Assembly: GCA_012932865.1 (NCBI GenBank)
Contig: SAXG01000002.1
Coordinates: forward strand, 186,001-250,000
Reading direction: 5' to 3'
Source of the DNA: Amylostereum areolatum
Lineage: Eukaryota; Basidiomycota; Agaricomycetes; Russulales; Stereaceae
DNA length: 64,000 bases
Shown: positions 58,631-64,000 of the stretch, piece by piece
Layout: each line of letters opens with the position of its first letter
Position numbering within the stretch: position 1 is the stretch's first letter
The notes under the pieces: model-generated
Told to the model about the DNA's origin: nothing
Seen by the model: the letters and a program-made list of their open reading frames with translations, nothing else
Database searches by the model: none
Program-made: the position numbers and the translations under genes

Positions 58631-59785
58631 ATGGCCGCTCCTCCCGTCTATCGCTCTCCTCTCACCAGCAGGCCCCCCTATGCCACTGACGACGACGGCC
58701 CTTTCGCCGACCCCGAACCCCAGCGACGATACAGGCAGCCTCCGCCCCCGAACCCAAATGAGCGCTCTTCTGCGTACAACCAGTATTGGCTTTTCCCCGA
58801 CTTTTGTCTATTTGTAACTGACTCGTTACCTTGTGCAGCTACGAGTCCTACCTCGACGAGAAAGATCATGCCTACGTCGCTCCGCCGAACCAGCAGTATC
58901 AACAACAGCAGTCTGTACCTCTAGCTGCGCCCCGTCCCGGATACGCTGCACCTATTGCCGCCCTTAACGTGCACAAGTCTGGCTCCCCTTCTCCCCAGCC
59001 CACGAATCGCGTCCCTCAAACTCGCGCTCCGCCTCCTGCTGTTCTGGCCATGCACCCCCCCGCCCCTATCTCGGTCCCCAGCACTCCTCACCCTCTTCCC
59101 CCTACTATGACCCCTATCCAGCCTGTCTTTGCGCGCCCGGACAAGTCCCAGAGCGAAGTCAAATTTAACACCGAGCCCATCATGCGCGGGGACGGAGAGG
59201 GGGCTCTCATTCCAAGGCGTGGAGACAAGGGTGACGACTTCTGGAGGCGATTCAGCATGATTGCGAAGGAGGAATCCTCTCGTAAGGAAAGGTGGAGTCG
59301 ATCTTAGCTCGCCTGAATTTTTGGGTTGCTCATCACATATCATATCTCAGCGCTTGGCTTCGCAAGACTCAGAGCGGTACCACTCGTCTCTCTCGTTGGG
59401 TCTGGATCGTTGGGGTTCTTCTCCTTGCTGTAAGTGACGCCTTTTCCCGTCCCAACATGCCATATAACAGCGATTCTAGTGCATCGGTTTGTCCATCGGT
59501 GTCGGCGTGTATGCTTCGAAGAAAAACCCCTCCACCCATAAGGGCCCCAAGGCTATTGGTGGCAGTGCTGAGCACTCTATGGATCCTAGCGCTGCAACGG
59601 CTGACTCGGGAGAAGCGGGCGGCACAACAACACCCCACGTAACTCCAACCCACACCGTCGCACGTCGCGATTTCTCTCCCGTCTACCCCACCGGCGCGGC
59701 CGTGCACGTCTTGCACATTCCCCACACCCACAAATCGCGCCGTCGCCAGAACCACCTCAACCGCTCGTTGGAATACCTCGACTGA
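58631..59785 (+). CDS. Single-pass membrane protein with proline-rich N-terminal region
   Basis: ATG 58631 opens MAAPPVYRSPLTSRPPYATD. The first 180 or so residues are Pro/Gln/Tyr-rich and probably cytosolic (PNQQYQQQQSVPLAAPRPGY). Then KGDDFWRRFSMIAKEESSRK leads across an intron to WLRKTQSGTTRLSRWVWIVG and a membrane segment WVWIVGVLLLAV-LIGLSIGVGVYAS. A Ser/Thr/His-rich tail of about 100 residues follows, ending NRSLEYLD at TGA 59783-59785. Three introns, the last inside the membrane segment. No family is recognised, but the layout resembles fungal type-II or tail-exposed wall sensor-like proteins; that is inference. Confidence 0.72.
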
Positions 59786-60551
59786 GCGGTTGCGGGTCAT
59801 GGCGATGGCAGCGTTTGGGATTGGTGTCCGGCGCCCTTAGACGACACCGGTCCCGCTTCCCGTCCCCTCATTTGTCCCCTTGCTTTGTGTATACCTTATC
59901 TCACTTCTACCATCGGCTGACATCCCACTTGCATCTGACATTCTGGATACCCTTCACATCCCGCCGCCTCGCCTCTGCTTTCGATGGCACGTTTCCCTCC
60001 TACGCCTGCTCTCTTTCTGAGCTACCTTCTTCAATGCTTTGGATAACGCTTTAATCATACCCTTCACCCCCGCCCTTCGCCCCACACTGTACGCCACTTC
60101 CCGCGTTGTCTTAATATACTGCTTCTATCATCGTTCGATAGCCTTGCGAAGGTATTCGAGGCCGCTGCTGTTATACTTCGCGCGAAGTCCTTTCTGGATC
60201 ATGGATGGTACTTATATACGGAGTCAAACTATTCGTTCGTGCTAGACCGATGTCTGTGGAGTTGATGAAATTCAGTCTATTTATCAACCTTCTGAAGGTC
60301 AAAATTTCAGTCATCTATGCGAATGTGCGTGAATTGTAAATACTATAGCGATATAAGTAGCGTGAGGGCGCGGCGGCCATGCAAAGATGATGAAGCAAAA
60401 CGACGTTGAGCCATGCGAAAAGATGTAGCAGGACGAAAAGAACAATACATGCGACGACAGTGAATGAAGCACAAAGAAGAAGAAAAGGAACAACCCCAAG
60501 AAGAAGAAAACCGAAACCGAAAGTAGCAGCGAGGAAAAACGAATTCAAAAT
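59786..60551. other. Convergent 3' region, about 0.77 kb
   Basis: This lies between the stops of the membrane-protein gene and the SUMO protease. It is C/T-rich then A/G-rich with no supported gene. Confidence 0.5.
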
Positions 60552-63500
60552 CTATCCCCCCCGCAACCGTACACTCTTCTGCTGTGGGAGAGATGAATAC
60601 GTTGATTGTGGCTTGCGTGCCCGCGGCTTCTTCGGTGGCGGCGGGCCCTTCACCAACTCGATATCCGAATCTGAGTCCTCCACCGTAGACACTGCGGGTG
60701 TGTCCTTCTCCTTGATACTCTCCTTTTCCTTCTCTTTCTCCTGCTCTCCTGTCGAGCCCTCCGCGCTTCCCTCCTGCTTCTTCTGCTCCTCTTCGCGCCT
60801 TTTCTCTTCCTCTTTCTGTGCGCACTCTTCCTTCCACTGTGTAGACATGCCTTGCACGCGTTGCTCCAGGTCACGTCGTGCGTTCTTCGCTGTCTCCGAC
60901 TCCCAGTGGGGGTCGGCAGCCCGCTTGCGTTTGCCTGAGGTAGCCTGTAGCAAACATTAGCAAGTAGGATTGTTGCTGATGGAAAAAATGCTCACCAGGA
61001 TGAGCTTGACAGACTCTTCAGGATCTTTCATGAACATCTTGACGAAATGGAGGAGATAGATTCCACAGTCACAATAGTTGGGTTGTCCAGGTACCTAAGG
61101 GTGAGGTGAGGTAGGATACGGAAAGCATAGCTAAAGTATACCCACATGAGCTTGCTTAGCCTCTGCAGCTGTGATGCTGTCCTTCTCCAGGTCCTTTTTG
61201 TCTTTTGCCTCCATTTGCAGGTACGTCGCAAGCTTTTTCCCGACCGCGGGATGATTACTTCCAAGTGAATCGAACGTGAAGATGTATGGGCTGCACGACG
61301 GCGCGATGAGTAGAAGATCTGAGAAACAAAACAGGCGGCTTACACGGGGCGAACGACGGAGGCAGTCGGTGGAGTATCATCGTCTGAGATGTTAAGCACT
61401 TGGGGCTCATCCCCGGCAGTCAATGGTACGTCGAAATCCGCGGGGGGGACCGCCTTCTGCTTTCCCTTGGCCTTCTCTGACATTTTGCTAGGCCCGGTGC
61501 CATAAAATGTGCTAACAGGCACCTCTGCTGGATTCTTAGTAGGGCCTTCTGGCGAGGAGGAAAGTGGCTCCATGGGCGAGGGTGGAAGTGGAGATGATTG
61601 TTTCGTCGTCGGAGCAGAGGGGGGCTCCACTGTTGAACTACTTGAAGGCCCAGCTTCAGTACCAGAATCTACCGCTCGAGGGGAGTTGCCGTTTGTCATT
61701 TGTACGTCTCCGTCGGCATCGCATTCAGATGAAGGATACTGGAGGGCCCCTTCCATATCCACATCCTCCGGCTCAATAACATGGGCTTCGATCCCCGGTT
61801 CAGAAGAAGCTTGGGTTGCGGCACCGGAAGGCGCCAGGTCTTGTACTAGCTCAGGTTGCGAAACTGAGTGCTCCGAAAAGCCGGTGATCATGTCCTCTAC
61901 ATCCCGCTCGTCGCCGCGTTCGGCAGTAGACTCGCGATCAGCCTGTGGCGACTCGGGCACGATCGATATAGATCTTTGGCGTGCGTCTCCTCCTTCTACA
62001 ATAGCGCCGAGCGCGGACGGTGCGCGGTCAAGCTCAACGTCGGGAGCGGTGGATTCGGGGATGACTATCATAACATTCTCGTCAAGGTTATGCGACGGAG
62101 GTAAAGGATGCTCACGAGGCAAAGCAGCTTGTGGTGGGGTCTTCACAGTATGCTCAGCTTGGGATCCTGTAAGGCGCATGGACTTCCGACTTGGACCTTC
62201 TATCTTGTCCGGCGAAGGAAGCAATAAAGTGTGCTCTGGTTGATATATGATTGCAAGGTACCAATGCAGACTGTTTTCCGGAAGGTCAAAGAGTGACAAC
62301 ACACGAAGATGGGCGAGACGCACTGCTCATTGATCGGTACTATAATGAATCTCTTTTGGAATATGTCGATCTTGGAAGTCCACTTGCGCACGCTCTTGTA
62401 CCCTTCTTCAAGACTAGAATAGTTTCTGGGTCAGCATGTGCCAATCTAGAACTAAGGACCGTACTTCTTTATTGCATATTTCTTGTAGAAGAAAGAGCTG
62501 AAAACATGGACTTGGTCCGCAAGTCCAGGATCGGATTCACGGAGCTCATCCAGCCAGAGTCTGTGTTGAGGTCAGAGAAAGCTTTAACGGACATCGTCAA
62601 GGTCACGCACTTCAACCCGAACTCTATAAGAGTATCGTTGAGGAACTCCCCTGGCCTCAGTCGTGCGATGTCTCCATTTGTGATGTTCACGGCGCCCTTT
62701 CCAGTTGGAGGGTACACCAAAACCCTGCATGCATAGTTCAGTCAGAGTAGATCAAATGGAAAACCCGAGTAAGGCATACACTTCGTCCCCATCAGGTACA
62801 ACGATAGGTGATAAATCTTCAGGCGTTGAATACGCATCGGGAGCCGATTTCCTCCCCGAACGGCGTAGCGGTGGACCAAACCGTGGGCTGTGGAAGACAT
62901 TGAAAAAAGTTACTCGGGAGGTGTAGGGGAAGCCACGAACGTGGAAGCCCTGGATTTCGTTTGTCGCCTGGATCCTAACTCAGATGAATCTACCGAAGAC
63001 CTCCGGCCAGAACTTTCCGCCATTCCATCATGCGAGTTTTTGGACCACTGGAACTCCGCAGCGTCAGCCGCGTTGGTTGTCATTTCCCAAACCCTATCTG
63101 GCGCTGTTCTGCATATAGAAATGACAATCAACAAACAAGAAGGGGCGTTATTACGGTGACTTACAGGGGCAGAACTTCGCGTTGTCGTGCGCACCCAGCA
63201 ATATGATCAGCGAGAGCTTTATAAACCTCATCGTCCCAATCTCTATGTTTTAGGTCGAATTTTAGCGTGATTTCCTTCCTGCGTCCTGCTGGATACTGCT
63301 CAGATATTATAATCAAGAACGACAATAACACGCTCACATGCGCATAGGTGCTCCACCATGGGACCGTCGCAAAACGATTCGTCAGATACAACCATCTGAA
63401 TAAGTGGATGATTTCGCGGAGACTAGAAGATGGTTCAGAACTGCAGAGAGTTGAGGGATTCGAAATAGGCACCTTTCGATCAGCATGCTTGACCATAGTA

Positions 63501-63992
63501 AAGGAGGTACCCTTGATTAGCTTTACGTTCAAAACATCGAGAGAATTCGGGCTGTTCGTGTGGTGCACCAGTGTAAGTCTACTCTTGCTCTTATGCAACC
63601 GAAGTTTAGACTGCGCGCCGTCTTCCTCTCGTTTCAAGTGGAGGCCGACGCCCCATGCGCAAAGTGGCAAATCGATAACCACTGAATCTGTAACTGGCAG
63701 GTTCTTCCGCCCACCGCGGGTGAAGTCGGAAGGACCAGTGGCAATATCGTCGTAGGGCGTGGGTGCATGCACGTCTGGTGAACCGTTTGTGACTTTGGAG
63801 AATTTTAACGGTTTCTATTCAAAATTGATGAGTACCTATGCTGCCACGAGAGAGAAAGCAAGAACGTACCCTCGCTGGAACCCCATTCTTGGATCTCATG
63901 GAGTTTTTGACGCCAGGGAGTAGCCGTACCGGCACAGCTCGAGCTGAGGCGGATGGCGCAGGCTGATTCTTAGCCTCATAACGCTTTGTCAT
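60552..63992 (-). CDS. ULP2: Ulp2/SENP6-7-type SUMO protease ending in RLRGG
   Basis: C48 cysteine protease that trims poly-SUMO chains in the nucleus. An N-terminal basic segment (ATG 63992, MTKRYEAKNQPAPSASA) may be the true start, though the gene could continue past the window edge. A PH-like region (63772-63160) precedes the catalytic domain: YPPTGKGAVNITNGDIARLR, PGEFLNDTLIEFGLK, catalytic His in INEHLHWYLAIIYQP, Asp in PYIFTFDSLGSNHPAVGK, and Gln/Cys in VPGQPNYCDCGIYLLHF. As in Ulp2, a long acidic Ser/Pro-rich insert (about 310 residues, 62220-61340) separates His from Asp. The C-terminal tail is Lys/Glu-rich with an acidic SDSDIELV, a possible SUMO-interacting motif. The last residues are SVRLRGG before TAG 60554-60552. 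Confidence 0.88.
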
Positions 63993-64000
63993 TGCCTTCA

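Overview
This window is nuclear DNA of a mushroom-forming basidiomycete (Agaricomycetes); the order cannot be fixed from the sequence alone. The evidence is dense genes with many 45-80 nt introns (GT..AG, often GTGCGT/GTACGT donors and CTGAC/CTAAC branch sites), (G+C)-rich coding sequence with (C+T)-rich leaders, and typical agaricomycete families: NACHT-WD40 proteins, 7TM membrane proteins, a lone P450 and a delta-12 desaturase. No tRNA, rRNA or CRISPR was recognised. Gene ends come from reading the protein through inferred introns, so outer limits are firmer than some inner junctions.

Layout. 0-4.1 kb: tail of an unknown gene (+), a small basic protein (-), DAHP synthase (-). 4.5-11 kb: TIM9 (+), divergent from DAHP synthase; a 7TM-type protein (+); a poly(A) retroinsertion with a 15-bp target duplication just upstream of a PrxQ-type peroxiredoxin (+); nitronate monooxygenase (+). 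11.4-19.5 kb: MPS1 kinase (-) and sterol glucosyltransferase ATG26 (-). 20.7-27 kb: a DUF6533-like membrane protein (+), RPS19 (-), an F-box protein (-) and a GNAT acetyltransferase (+). 27.9-39.5 kb, all (+): pyruvate decarboxylase, a divergent casein-kinase-1-like protein, delta-12 desaturase, CDC123 and a secreted endonuclease/exonuclease/phosphatase-fold protein. 39.9-45.6 kb: a NACHT-WD40 NLR pseudogene (-), split by a 1.46-kb insertion flanked by TTA duplications. 46.6-64 kb: STYX-like pseudophosphatase (-) divergent from a CobW/ZNG1 zinc GTPase (+), a cytochrome P450 (+), SMC6 (-) divergent from a membrane protein (+), and a Ulp2-type SUMO protease (-) reaching the right edge.

Function. 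There is no metabolic cluster. Most genes are housekeeping: shikimate entry, mitochondrial import, ribosome, spindle checkpoint, SMC5/6 complex, SUMO turnover, eIF2 assembly. The variable part is the NLR, the two insertions and the degenerate kinase. Pyruvate decarboxylase, ZNG1 and the NLR contain single extra bases that break otherwise conserved frames. Because every case is +1, assembly error is as likely as gene decay.
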